The notes: generated from the letters alone by a model not told the origin. Numbered from the stretch's first letter, positions 8,613 to 18,130 are shown. The stretch: DNA of 64,000 nt from Fibrisoma montanum (GCF_003583365.1 NZ_QXED01000004.1:434001-498000); one strand, 5' to 3'. Numbers and translations: made by a program.

Positions 8613-10649
8613 ATGAAACAAGTCCTATCTTTTTTTCTTGCCGCTCTTCTGTTCGTGCCCGCGTTTGCGCAACGCCCGGCTACGGAAGAGGACTATTACC
8701 GCATCGTAACGTTGCCCATTCCGGAAGACATCAAGCTGGAAGTGGGTGGACTGGCTCCCATGCCCGATGGACGGCTGGCGGCCTGTACGCGCCGGGGTGA
8801 GGTCTGGATCATCGGTAATCCCTACATGCAGGGTAGCCGCGTACCAACGTTCAAGCGGTTTGCTGCGGGACTGCACGAGCCGCTGGGCTTACTGTACCGG
8901 TCGGGCGGGCCCGATGGCAGAGGGTACTTTCTCTGTACGCAGCGGGGCGAGGTTACCAAGCTCGTTGACAATGACGGCGACGACGTAGCGGATGAATACC
9001 GGTCGTTCTACAAATGGCCGCTGTCGGGGAACTACCACGAATACTCATACGGCCCGGTGCTGCTGCCCGATGGCGACATGGTCATCACGCTGAACCTCGA
9101 CTGGATCGGCTTCGGGGCCAGCCTGGCCAAGTGGCGCGGCTGGATGCTGAAGCTGAACGACAAAGGCGAGATGACACCCTGGGCAACGGGTTTGCGTTCG
9201 CCCGCGGGCTTCGGCGTGTTGCGCGACGGGAGCATCTTCTACACCGAAAACCAGGGCGACTGGGTCGGCTCGGGCCGGATGACGCACCTCGAAAAAGGTG
9301 ATTTTGCCGGTAATCCGGCGGGTCTCCGCTGGAGCAGCGAACCCGGATCACCGCTGGCGCTGAAGCCGGAAGACGTACCGAGCACGGGCAAACCCATGCA
9401 CGAAGTGGCCAAAACGATCAAGAACCTGAAAGTGCCGGCCGTGTGGTTTCCGCATACGCTGATGGGCATTTCAACGTCTGACTTTAAGGAAGATACGACG
9501 AATGGCGCGTTTGGTCCGTTTTCCGGCCAACTGTTCGTAGGCGACCAGGGACACAGCAAAATCATGCGCGTCGCCCTGGAGAAGGTCAACGGCGAATGGC
9601 AGGGGGCCTGTTTCCCCTTCCGCGAGGGCTTCCAGTCGGGTATTATCCGTACCGTCTGGGGGCAGGATGGCTCCATGTTCGTTGGACAAACCAGCCGGGG
9701 CTGGTCGGCAACCGGGAAAGACCCGTACGGCATTCAGCGGCTGGTCTGGACCGGCAAGACCCCGTTCGAAATAAAAACCATTCGTTCGAAACCCGATGGC
9801 TTCGATGTGGAGTTTACCCTGCCCGTCGACCGCAAAACGGCCGAAAATCCGGATTCGTACAGCCTGAACAGCTTTACGTATAAATACCACAGGACCTACG
9901 GCAGTCCCATCGAAGACGCCCGGCCCGTGCCGATTCGGGGGGTAATTGTCTCGGCCGATGGCCTGACGGCCCGCATTGTGGCCGATACGGTCCTGCGCGA
10001 AGGCTACATCCACGAAGTGAAAGCCGAGGGCGTACGGTCGGCAGCTGGAAATCTGGCGTTGTTGCACCCAACCGGCTACTACACGCTCAACGCCATTGCC
10101 CCCGGCGACAAAGCGAACGTAGCGGCCCGCCCAAAACACGACCACAGCGCCATGATGGCGACAGCCTCGACAAAGCCCGAACCCCCCGTTAACAAAAATA
10201 AAGTAGGCAAGGCGGCCGTAGCAGCGGTTAAAAACGCCAAGCGCATCACCGACCTGCCCACCGACTGGACCAACGGCCCCGACCAGACGATCACGGTCGG
10301 GACGAAGCCGGGCCTGAAGTTCGATACCGAAAAGCTGGAGGTGAAAGCCGGCAGCCGCGTGAAACTGGTGTTCAACAACAACGACGACATGCTGCACAAC
10401 TGCGTCATTGTGAAACCGGGAACGGCCAACGCCGTCGGGAACGCAGCCCTGCGGCTGAACCTCAACGGCCCGAAAATGAACTACGTACCGAACTCGGCCG
10501 ACGTGCTGTACCACACGAACATCCTCCAGCCCGAGAGCGCCGAGAGCATCTATTTCGTAGCCCCAACCGAGCCCGGCGATTATCAGTACGTCTGTACCTT
10601 CCCCGGCCACTCGTCGCTGATGCAGGGTACGCTGAAGGTAGTGAAGTAG
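8613..10649 (+). CDS. secreted beta-propeller with C-terminal azurin/plastocyanin-like copper domain
   Basis: The 678-residue protein starts with a signal peptide (MKQVLSFFLAALLFVPAFAQ). Residues about 30-400 form a PQQ-dehydrogenase-like propeller, with blades such as GGLAPMPDGRLAACTRRGEVW and LRSPAGFGVLRDGSIFYTEN. The last 110 residues are a cupredoxin. The four type 1 copper ligands can be placed at His595 (MLHN), Cys661 (YVCTFPGH), His666 and Met670. Family knowledge suggests that electrons taken from a substrate by the propeller pass to the copper centre and then to a respiratory acceptor. No haem motif is present. It likely forms an operon with the PA14-like gene just upstream. Confidence 0.88.
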   Translation: MKQVLSFFLAALLFVPAFAQRPATEEDYYRIVTLPIPEDIKLEVGGLAPMPDGRLAACTRRGEVWIIGNPYMQGSRVPTFKRFAAGLHEPLGLLYRSGGPDGRGYFLCTQRGEVTKLVDNDGDDVADEYRSFYKWPLSGNYHEYSYGPVLLPDGDMVITLNLDWIGFGASLAKWRGWMLKLNDKGEMTPWATGLRSPAGFGVLRDGSIFYTENQGDWVGSGRMTHLEKGDFAGNPAGLRWSSEPGSPLALKPEDVPSTGKPMHEVAKTIKNLKVPAVWFPHTLMGISTSDFKEDTTNGAFGPFSGQLFVGDQGHSKIMRVALEKVNGEWQGACFPFREGFQSGIIRTVWGQDGSMFVGQTSRGWSATGKDPYGIQRLVWTGKTPFEIKTIRSKPDGFDVEFTLPVDRKTAENPDSYSLNSFTYKYHRTYGSPIEDARPVPIRGVIVSADGLTARIVADTVLREGYIHEVKAEGVRSAAGNLALLHPTGYYTLNAIAPGDKANVAARPKHDHSAMMATASTKPEPPVNKNKVGKAAVAAVKNAKRITDLPTDWTNGPDQTITVGTKPGLKFDTEKLEVKAGSRVKLVFNNNDDMLHNCVIVKPGTANAVGNAALRLNLNGPKMNYVPNSADVLYHTNILQPESAESIYFVAPTEPGDYQYVCTFPGHSSLMQGTLKVVK

Positions 10650-10683
10650 GTTGAAGTAAGTCAACTTGAACGGTAGTCCAAGC

Positions 10684-10721
10684 AAGAGATGGCGCCTTTT
10701 GATAGGTTGTCATCTCTTTTT
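10684..10721 (+). terminator. probable rho-independent terminator
   Basis: AAGAGATG (10684-10691) pairs with CATCTCTT (10711-10718) and is followed by a T run. It sits 35 bases after the stop of the cupredoxin-propeller gene. Confidence 0.5.
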
Positions 10722-10768
10722 ACATAAAATTAACTTGCTAAAACGGCGCGCTTATTCGTTTACTCGGT

Positions 10769-11296
10769 ATGCGAAACGCTTTACTGCTCACCATTCTCCT
10801 GTTCATAGCCATCACTACCCAGGCGCAGCGCCGTCGGGACGATACGTCTCACTACCGATCGCAGCCTATTCCAGCCCATCTGCTGCCCATCGAACGGGCG
10901 CTTGGTTCGTCGGCCCTGGGCAGTGTGTACTATTATGGCGGCAAGAAGCTTTCGTCGCCCTTTTCGCTGGAAGTCCCTTTTTACGAAATCGACGACCCCG
11001 CCGTCAGCCGGCATTTCCGGAATTTTCGCACCTGGACAACGCTCAGCCGCCTGACCTCGCTGGCTACGCTGGCTTATGTGCTGGTTAACAACAACGGGCG
11101 GAAGGGCGCTTACTGGACCGTGTACGGCGGTTCCATTGCGGCTGCGCTGACGTTTACGATCATTGGTAACGGCCAGGTCAACAAGGCCGTCACGCGGTAT
11201 AACCAGCTGCTCCGTCAGCCCCGGGTTGGCTTGTCGACCGCACCCATGCCGAATGGCCAGGTGGCCGTGGGAGTTGGGGTGGCCTATGGTTTCTAA
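10769..11296 (+). CDS. small secreted protein of unknown function
   Basis: I do not recognise this 175-residue protein. It starts with a clear signal peptide (MRNALLLTILLFIAITTQAQ) followed by an Arg/Asp-rich stretch. Later come two hydrophobic stretches, WTTLSRLTSLATLAYVLVNN and YGGSIAAALTFTIIGNG. The C-terminus (LSTAPMPNGQVAVGVGVAYGF) looks like a final outer-membrane strand ending in Phe. It may be a small membrane-associated or barrel-like protein. The start ATG follows directly after an intergenic gap holding the terminator of the previous gene, so it is probably transcribed alone. Codon use resembles its neighbours. Confidence 0.65.
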   Translation: MRNALLLTILLFIAITTQAQRRRDDTSHYRSQPIPAHLLPIERALGSSALGSVYYYGGKKLSSPFSLEVPFYEIDDPAVSRHFRNFRTWTTLSRLTSLATLAYVLVNNNGRKGAYWTVYGGSIAAALTFTIIGNGQVNKAVTRYNQLLRQPRVGLSTAPMPNGQVAVGVGVAYGF

Positions 11297-11393
11297 AAGA
11301 ACACATCGCCTGCGGATAAAGAGATAAGGAAACGTGTGAATCAATCAGAGCAGAGGATTGTTACGTCAACGTAAACAGCGCCTTCCTCATGAA

Positions 11394-12719
11394 ATGACCT
11401 TTCCGTTCCTATCTGCTCCAAGCACAATCATTGAACCGTATTTTCAGGAACATTTTGCCGATGAAAGCCTGAAACGGGAGGTTCAGCGAGCCACCGCACT
11501 ATCGGCCATTTTTCTGGTCGTTACGCTGCTGCAGGTGATTTTTCTCCCGGTGCTGCACCGGATGCACCTCATTAGTTTTCCCGACCGGCCGCTGTTAAGC
11601 ATTGCGCTGTACTTCGTCGGTATGAGTCTGTACGAGCTGGGCGTCAGGCAGTTTTTGAAAACGCAGTTGCAGACGCACATCAGCGTGCCGACCATCTTCA
11701 AGTTTGGTAACGCTACGTTTGAGATTACGTCCATTACGCTCATCATGTACGTCGTTTCGCGGCACCTCAGCGAACCTTTGCTGATTACCCATAGCCCGCT
11801 GGTGTACATCTACATGTTCTTTATCATCTTATCGACGCTCCGGCTGAATTTCTGGCTATCGATCTATACCGGATTTATTGCGGGGCTCGAATTCATACTG
11901 CTCTGCTGGTTCATTGCCGAACCTGCGCCGATGATGCTCACTGACTTTACGGTTATTATAGCATCACCATTCCTGTACGTAATCAAGGGTGTATTGCTGG
12001 CGCTGGGGGGCGTTGCGGCCGGCTACGTGTCCCGGCAGATTCGATCGAGCATTACCGACACCATCCGCGCCACCGAAACTGAGCAGAAAGCGGTAGCGCT
12101 CTTTGGCCAGCAGGTATCGCCCGAAATTGCCAGGGCGGTGCTCGAACAGCAGGGAAATTACAAAAGCCGCCACATGCAGGTCGCGGTCATGTTTCTGGAT
12201 ATCCGGGATTTTACCCGCTACGCCAGCCGCCATACGGCCGAGGAGGTAATGGACTATCAGAATGCCTTTTTCGGAATCATTATCCGTATCGTTGAGCAGT
12301 ACCATGGTGTAGTGTACCAGTTTCTGGGCGATGGCTGCATGATCACCTTCGGGGCTCCTGTCGAAACCCAAAACCCTGCCGAGATGGCCGTTCAGGCTGG
12401 ATTCGCCATTCTGGACGCGATTGAGCAGGCCAACGCCGAGAAACTCATGGTACCCACTACGCTCGGGATCGGCATTCACGTCGGCGATGCGGTCGTGGGC
12501 AACATTGGTACCGAAACCCGGCAGCAATACTCCGTAACGGGTAGTGTGGTGATCCTGGCCGCCCGAATCGAACAGCTTAATAAGGAGTGCCACACGCAAT
12601 TTCTCGTCTCGCGCGAAGTATTCGATGCGCTGAGCAAGCCGCCCGAAACGGCGCGGGTGCTCGGCCCGACCTTTGTGAAAGGAGTCGACGAGGAAATTGA
12701 GTTGTACGCTCTGTCGTGA
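11394..12719 (+). CDS. membrane class III nucleotidyl cyclase
   Basis: From the ATG at 11394 the protein is 441 residues; an upstream TTG would add 12. Six hydrophobic segments fill about 35-215. They lead through a short helical linker (about 220-245) into a class III cyclase domain. Metal-binding aspartates are Asp269 (FLDIRDF) and Asp313 (FLGDG), and the transition-state arginine is Arg391 (LAARIEQL). The usual purine-selecting Lys is Gln309 and the usual Asn before the AAR motif is Ile387, so the nucleotide made cannot be assumed to be cAMP. The membrane part may sense an unknown signal. An HD-PycTM protein that could respond to such a nucleotide lies 5.4 kb downstream, with opposite-strand genes between. 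Confidence 0.87.
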   Translation: MTFPFLSAPSTIIEPYFQEHFADESLKREVQRATALSAIFLVVTLLQVIFLPVLHRMHLISFPDRPLLSIALYFVGMSLYELGVRQFLKTQLQTHISVPTIFKFGNATFEITSITLIMYVVSRHLSEPLLITHSPLVYIYMFFIILSTLRLNFWLSIYTGFIAGLEFILLCWFIAEPAPMMLTDFTVIIASPFLYVIKGVLLALGGVAAGYVSRQIRSSITDTIRATETEQKAVALFGQQVSPEIARAVLEQQGNYKSRHMQVAVMFLDIRDFTRYASRHTAEEVMDYQNAFFGIIIRIVEQYHGVVYQFLGDGCMITFGAPVETQNPAEMAVQAGFAILDAIEQANAEKLMVPTTLGIGIHVGDAVVGNIGTETRQQYSVTGSVVILAARIEQLNKECHTQFLVSREVFDALSKPPETARVLGPTFVKGVDEEIELYALS

Positions 12720-12722
12720 TCG

Positions 12723-13388
12723 CTACGTCAGCGCCCGGTTGAAAAAATGCACCAGTGGCTGCAGGCCTTCAAACGCGCCCAGCACCTTTTGAGGGAAGTC
12801 CGGTTTGGTCAGTGCCGAATCCGGCAGGTTGTGAGCAGCCGTAAAACTTTTCAGTTTGAGGTAACTGATGGCCGGGTTATCGGCGTCGTAGCCTTTGGGC
12901 GGGCGTTGAAGGGCACCGTCCTGATCGAGACCATCGTAGTACGCTTTGAAGGTCGGTTGCGCCAGTAAGGCTTCAAAATCAGCCAGGTTATAATCGATCT
13001 CCTGTCGAAGGGTGGTCAGCACCTTCGCGTCGGGCATGTACATCCCCCCGGCCACAAATGAGCCGCCCGGTTCGATGTTCAGGTAATACCCGGCCGAGGG
13101 CGACTGCTTGCCGCCGGCATTAAACCACGCTCCGAAATTAGTTTTGTAGGGGGATTTGTCCTTGGAGAACCGAACGTCGCGGTTGATGCGAAACATGCAG
13201 GATTTGGGTTGCAGGTTCGATTCGGCAATGGCGGGGTCCAGGCGCTCCAACCCGGCAAGGACAACCGTAACCAGGTGCAGAAAGTTGGCGCGGGCGGCCT
13301 CGTAGGCTGGCCGGGTCGCGTCGAACCACGGTTTGTTATTGTTGTTTTTGAGATCGGCGAGGAACGACAGCGTTTCGGGTTTCAACAT
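12723..13388 (-). CDS. DUF2461 domain protein
   Basis: A 221-residue cytosolic protein matching the DUF2461 (TIGR02453-type) family over its whole length. It opens with LKPETLSFLADLKNNNNKPWF, continues with MFRINRDVRFSKDKSPYKTNF and NIEPGGSFVAGGMYMP, and ends with FFNRALT. The family is widespread in bacteria and fungi, and its biochemical function is not established. It ends 4 bases from the stop of the convergent cyclase gene, with no room for a terminator between them. No partner gene is evident. Confidence 0.9.
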   Translation of the reverse strand: MLKPETLSFLADLKNNNNKPWFDATRPAYEAARANFLHLVTVVLAGLERLDPAIAESNLQPKSCMFRINRDVRFSKDKSPYKTNFGAWFNAGGKQSPSAGYYLNIEPGGSFVAGGMYMPDAKVLTTLRQEIDYNLADFEALLAQPTFKAYYDGLDQDGALQRPPKGYDADNPAISYLKLKSFTAAHNLPDSALTKPDFPQKVLGAFEGLQPLVHFFNRALT

Positions 13389-13436
13389 GGAATCGAAGAT
13401 TGAAAATAAGTATAGCTAAAAACGTCAGTTTTAAAC

Positions 13437-16400
13437 TTAAAAGAAAAATCCTACCCGCAGCATGGGAATCCGATCCTCGCGCGACAGGGCGTACAGCACG
13501 GAAATAACCGCCGTGTTGTAAGGCGCCAGCCAGATACCCCCACCGTAGCCGTGGTGCCAGACCCGCGAGGTTTCGTCTGTATACCAGACCCGCCCTACGT
13601 CGTTGAACGCGACCAGACCCGCATAGGCCGGAAACAGGTACGTCTTGATGGTAAACAGTTGCAGTCGAAGATCAAGGTTGTGGTAGAACGCCTGATCGCC
13701 CGAAAAGCGGGTCCGCCGAAAGCCCCGCAGGTTCGTTAGCCCACCGAGCGTACTGGCCTGGAAGAATTCATACCGGTCGCTGAGGTTCAGGCTCGTTCCA
13801 AAGCGGGTCGCGATGGTTAAAATAGACGGCAGGCGGATACTGCCGTAAAAAGCGATCTCTGACTGAAGCTGCGTGAACGACCTGGATTGATCGTTGAGGC
13901 CCCGGTAGCCGGTAAACTGGGTTCGCCAGAATACCCCTCGCGTAGTCAGCAATGAATTGTTCCGGGTATCGACCGTAAAGCCTGCCTTCAAACCACCGTA
14001 TAGAAAGGAGCTGAACAGCCGCTGCCCATCCGGAATGGACTGGGCGTAGTCCTGAATGAATTTAGGCTGATCGTCCTCCAGCTCAACCCGTTCGATGGCC
14101 GGACCGTAGAAGAACCGTGCTTTGCCGACCCGATGCTGCAGCAGCGTCGACAGGCCCCAGTTCTCGAACCGAACGCGGTAGTAATTAACGCCCCGCTCCT
14201 CTTTGTTAAATACGGTTTCGTTGCCCAGCCCAAAGAAATTCTGTACAAAGTTGGGGGCCTGAATAGTCCCGTTGATGACCAGATCCGTACGGCCGATCAG
14301 ATCCGTAAACGTACCGTCGTAGCGGAAGTTATAGGCATTCGTGGCAAAGGCGTAGTTACCCGTAAAGCGGTGCTGCTGCGCAAACGGTTCTTTTCGGAAT
14401 CCCTGGGTTCGTCGCAAAATCCCCCCGCCGATAAACAGCCCGTCGTCGGGGTTGAGCTGAACCGACAGCAGCGGCATGGTCAGGTTGTATTTAAACGCCA
14501 GCCGGTCGTACGTATTGACGGCTTTGTCGTCGGAGAGCAGGCTGCGGGTTTCCGGCCCTCCGGTCAAAGTCGTGTTTTTGCGCAGGTCATACACGCGGGT
14601 TTTACGGACCATGCCTCGTACCGACGAACTGTCGAGAATAGCATCGTCGCCTTTACCACCGACGATGCGGACCAGACTGCCAGCGGGCGCATTGCCATGT
14701 ACGACAAACCGGTCGGCGCCCCCCAGACCGTAGAGCCGCACTTCCTGGGTTTCGGTTGGGTCGAACGTACGGCTGTAGAGTTGTTTGCCGGCCTGCCCTT
14801 CGTCGGTGAGCTTGAACATCACGACGTCCGTCCGTCCGTCGGGTCGGCGGGTTACGTTGAATAGTTCGTCTTTGTCGCTGCCGACTACGTCAACGGCTTT
14901 GGCCAGAAATCGGTACTGCTGATCGGCGTAGCGGGCCAGGTCCATTCGGCGCTGGCGCAATTTAGCCACCATATCGTGGGCACTTAACGAGCGGGCGGGC
15001 TCTGGAAGCTGCCCCATAGCGAGGTCAATAACCGAATCAGTCAGCGCCTGCTTTAGCGAGTCGGCTATGGTGAGCCAGTCGGCGCGGTTGGGCTCGGTCA
15101 TGAACGTACGGTCGAAGAAACGGGCGTTGGTATTCAGACCCGGTACGTCGCGGATGGTAAAGTCGAATCCCTGGAATTTGGGCAACAGCCACCGCCGGGT
15201 AGCAATGGCCGGTATGATGCCCTGGTTGACGAAGAATGCCTGGTCGCGATCCCGGGGAATCGGTTCGAACGTACTACCCTTACCGGATTTGAAACTGGCC
15301 CAGCGCCATTGGTCGTCGTGGCGGTCCCAGTCGCCTATCCACATATCGAACAGCCGGGCGCGCACAACCGATCGCTGGTTGACCCGGTTGTCGTTGTCGT
15401 CCTGAAGTTTGTCGAGCAGCTTGGCGGTGCTGTAGGTTTTCGTTGTATTACCAAACAGGCCCGTTCCTTTATAATTGCCATCGGCCCGTTCTTCGAACAA
15501 CATCAACGTATTGGCGAACAACCGCTGGTACTCGCCCAGCGACGTATCGTTGGGTGTCACGACCACCTGCGGGTGCGTATGCAGTAGCCCGGCGGCTTCG
15601 GCCAGTGGAGCCACCGCCAGGGCTCCGAACGGGTGTTCTGCCGAAATCTGGTCCTGTACAATGTCATTTACCACCCCGCTACGGATGGCGGCCGGAATGG
15701 CTTTGGCCGGGTATTTCTCGATGGACCGGAGCGCAAACTCACGCTCGTTTCTGTCAACAAGCTGCAACGAAAGCGTTTGCATACCCCCTCCGCGTTTGGT
15801 TGGGGTAAGGCCGCGCGCGTTTATGTCGATGACAGGCAGGGTGTAAGGCTGCGCCCAGACCGCCCGGTAATTGCGGCCAAGCCAGAATTGCCGACCCGGA
15901 CCGGCTGCGTAATGACTGCCCGGCACAATACGTACGCTGTCGCGGAGCTGGCCAGCCGAAGTCTGCCCGGCCGAAGGCAGTACGGGCCGCAGGTGAATGG
16001 CCGTTTTGTATAGAAGCTGCCCCGTTGGGTTGCCTGCTTCGGGGGCAAAAAAGGAAATTCTGACGGAATCGCCCGCCACAAAATCCAGTCTGGCAAACCC
16101 CTGTTTTTCAACGGCAAACAACGATTCGCGTCCCATGCTGACGTGTGAGTGCTTGGAACCACTGCCGCTGGTGAGGTAGTGCAGGCTGTCATGGCCAATC
16201 AGTTGCAGGTTATGATCGTGTCCGTTAACGTAAATCAGGTGGCGGTACTTGCTGAAAACCGCTACCATGCCATTTTGCATCTCTTTATACACCGGGTTCG
16301 GAATGTCCTGAAGGTTGCCAAACACCGAACGATAGACCGGATAGATAGACCCGATCACCGGCAGCGGCAGGTACAGCCATTTTCGTGATGCCGTCAGGGG

Positions 16401-17087
16401 AAACAGATGATCTTTGAGCGTGAAATACCCACCGTGCTCACCCCGGCTGTACATGGGGTGATGGCCGGCTACAACAACCCGCCGGTGCCGGTTGCGGTAT
16501 AGCATATCGTCCAGCTGGGTCAGAAAATCGGGCAGGGTTTTAGCGCCACAATCCGACTCTTCGCCCGGCTTGTTCCACGGAAACAGCCAATACTGCGTAT
16601 CGACCAAGATCAGGGTCAGTGAGTCGGAGAGGGAGATTTCCACGGGGCCGGGGCAACCGTCGTGCGGAAAAAAGACGTCTTCACGGCCGGTATATTGCCG
16701 AACAAAATCCTGCTGGTTTCGAATGCGCTGCCAGCCGTCGCGCCGACCTTTGTCCCAGTCGTGGTTGCCGGGAATGGCGAACATCCGGCCTTTAAACGCT
16801 TTCTGCAGATCAAGCTGGTCGCGGAGCCGCCGTTCAGCTTCATCCCGGCCGGGCTGATCGGCATCGGGTAAACCAAACTGGTAGACGTTATCCCCCAGCA
16901 AAATCAGCGAACTGTTCGGCCCCGTGGCCGCCAATTGGGTGCGCAGCGTAGTCAGCACCGGATCGCCACCGGCTTTGGGTGCGCCCGCATCACCCAGCAG
17001 AAAGACGGTGTAGGTAGGCGACTGCGCCTGTACGAGCTTGAAGCAACAGCCAATAAAAAAGATAATTAAACGTAAATGGCGGATCAT
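13437..17087 (-). CDS. metallophosphoesterase fused to kinase-like middle region and Omp85-like outer-membrane barrel
   Basis: A 1216-residue exported protein with a signal peptide (about 1-21). Residues about 25-345 form a calcineurin-like phosphoesterase with all motifs: LLGDAG, LLGDNVY, PGNHDW (about 106-111), AGHHPMYS (about 207-214) and NGHDHN (about 288-293). Residues about 390-700 are unusual. A glycine-rich segment (KRGGGMQTLSLQL, 431-443) is followed by FALRSIEK, then GDWDRHDDQW (585-594) and IPRDRDQAFF (610-619), a layout like kinase-fold proteins with DRH and DxD motifs. From about 860 on, beta strands lead to LGGLTNLRGFRRTRFSGDQ and a terminal FFF, as in BamA/surface-antigen barrels. 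The protein probably displays a phosphatase on the outer membrane. Confidence 0.88.
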   Translation of the reverse strand: MIRHLRLIIFFIGCCFKLVQAQSPTYTVFLLGDAGAPKAGGDPVLTTLRTQLAATGPNSSLILLGDNVYQFGLPDADQPGRDEAERRLRDQLDLQKAFKGRMFAIPGNHDWDKGRRDGWQRIRNQQDFVRQYTGREDVFFPHDGCPGPVEISLSDSLTLILVDTQYWLFPWNKPGEESDCGAKTLPDFLTQLDDMLYRNRHRRVVVAGHHPMYSRGEHGGYFTLKDHLFPLTASRKWLYLPLPVIGSIYPVYRSVFGNLQDIPNPVYKEMQNGMVAVFSKYRHLIYVNGHDHNLQLIGHDSLHYLTSGSGSKHSHVSMGRESLFAVEKQGFARLDFVAGDSVRISFFAPEAGNPTGQLLYKTAIHLRPVLPSAGQTSAGQLRDSVRIVPGSHYAAGPGRQFWLGRNYRAVWAQPYTLPVIDINARGLTPTKRGGGMQTLSLQLVDRNEREFALRSIEKYPAKAIPAAIRSGVVNDIVQDQISAEHPFGALAVAPLAEAAGLLHTHPQVVVTPNDTSLGEYQRLFANTLMLFEERADGNYKGTGLFGNTTKTYSTAKLLDKLQDDNDNRVNQRSVVRARLFDMWIGDWDRHDDQWRWASFKSGKGSTFEPIPRDRDQAFFVNQGIIPAIATRRWLLPKFQGFDFTIRDVPGLNTNARFFDRTFMTEPNRADWLTIADSLKQALTDSVIDLAMGQLPEPARSLSAHDMVAKLRQRRMDLARYADQQYRFLAKAVDVVGSDKDELFNVTRRPDGRTDVVMFKLTDEGQAGKQLYSRTFDPTETQEVRLYGLGGADRFVVHGNAPAGSLVRIVGGKGDDAILDSSSVRGMVRKTRVYDLRKNTTLTGGPETRSLLSDDKAVNTYDRLAFKYNLTMPLLSVQLNPDDGLFIGGGILRRTQGFRKEPFAQQHRFTGNYAFATNAYNFRYDGTFTDLIGRTDLVINGTIQAPNFVQNFFGLGNETVFNKEERGVNYYRVRFENWGLSTLLQHRVGKARFFYGPAIERVELEDDQPKFIQDYAQSIPDGQRLFSSFLYGGLKAGFTVDTRNNSLLTTRGVFWRTQFTGYRGLNDQSRSFTQLQSEIAFYGSIRLPSILTIATRFGTSLNLSDRYEFFQASTLGGLTNLRGFRRTRFSGDQAFYHNLDLRLQLFTIKTYLFPAYAGLVAFNDVGRVWYTDETSRVWHHGYGGGIWLAPYNTAVISVLYALSREDRIPMLRVGFFF

Positions 17088-17179
17088 AGCTACCGAACGT
17101 AGGTCACGGATAGATACCAGAGGTAGAAGAAACTAAGCTGGCGTGTCTGTAGTACCGGGAGCCTGAGCATATCGGGCCG

Positions 17180-18067
17180 TTACCTGGCGGTAAACCGGAG
17201 CAGATATCCATTTTCGTTTTTTCCTCCTTCGCTGGCAATGAACAGCGTTCCGTCCGGTGCAAAACAAATGCCCTCCGGCTGGCGGAACAATTGCTTATTT
17301 AACCCCACAGACGACAAAATCGTGCCGTTGGGTTTCGTAACAATCAACCGATGCCCAACCGATGCCAGTATGTAGTATTCGCCTGTTTTGGGATGCACAG
17401 CAATACCCGACGGTTTTACGTCGCCGGCAGAACCGCCTTCACCGGCAAATGCCCTGAGGTCGGCCTGTTTAAGAACGGGGCCTTTGTACATGGTTCCGTA
17501 TTCAAGACCATAGTAATAAATAGGGCGATCTGAGCCACCGGCCGCGTCTTTCGTCGCCAGCAGCAGGGCTTTTAGTTTGGGGTCGTAGCCCAGGCCTTCT
17601 ACGTCATTTTTGCCAGGCAGTCCAATTTTTATGTGCCGTACCTGGGCTCCTCCGCCCCCGAGCGTCTTGATGCTGCCGTCAGACGGGGTGAAATGATAGA
17701 TTTCGCCGTCGCTGCGGAGGGTATATAATTCGCCGTTGACAAACTCTACGCCTTCATAGTCACCTTTTCGGCCGAAAATCTGTTCATCAACTACGCGCTT
17801 CCGGTTGAGGTCAAAAATAAATACCACCGCCAGTTCGTCCTGAATTAATGCCAGCCGACCGGGTTTGTAGTAACTAAGACCGGAAACTTCCGTCAAATCA
17901 CCGGTCAGATCGTATCGTTCAGCGGGTTTTGTGAGATCGTACGGAATGGGTGCACTGGTTTTGGCTGATTCGGTTGCTTCGCCCGACGATTTGCGGGATT
18001 GCTTACATCCGGAGAACAAACTGACGATCAGACTGGTAAGAATAGTCTGAATGAGAAAGAAACGCAT
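17180..18067 (-). CDS. SdiA-regulated-type beta-propeller lipoprotein
   Basis: From the ATG at 18065-18067 the product is 295 residues; a GTG seven codons upstream is possible but would lengthen the signal peptide. The N-terminus MRFFLIQTILTSLIVSLFSG is followed by Cys, which reads as a lipobox. The rest is a propeller of the SdiA-regulated family, with LTEVSGLSYYKPGRLALIQDE, GRKGDYEGVEFVNGELYTLR, KNDVEGLGYDPKLKALLLA and RQPEGICFAPDGTLFIASEG. The family is envelope-associated and of unclear function, and some members have been compared with phytase-like propellers. It is divergent from the HD-PycTM gene, sharing a 63-base intergenic region. Confidence 0.83.
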   Translation of the reverse strand: MRFFLIQTILTSLIVSLFSGCKQSRKSSGEATESAKTSAPIPYDLTKPAERYDLTGDLTEVSGLSYYKPGRLALIQDELAVVFIFDLNRKRVVDEQIFGRKGDYEGVEFVNGELYTLRSDGEIYHFTPSDGSIKTLGGGGAQVRHIKIGLPGKNDVEGLGYDPKLKALLLATKDAAGGSDRPIYYYGLEYGTMYKGPVLKQADLRAFAGEGGSAGDVKPSGIAVHPKTGEYYILASVGHRLIVTKPNGTILSSVGLNKQLFRQPEGICFAPDGTLFIASEGGKNENGYLLRFTAR

Positions 18068-18130
18068 ATAGACAGTTACTTTTTGCACGTTAAGTAATAA
18101 CTTTCAGACAAGTATAGCGAAACAATCAGC

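Noticed and set aside
9471-10685. 404-residue minus-strand reading frame
   Set aside because: It lies opposite the propeller-cupredoxin gene, whose motifs are clear, and its own sequence has no family signature. It is a GC-rich shadow.
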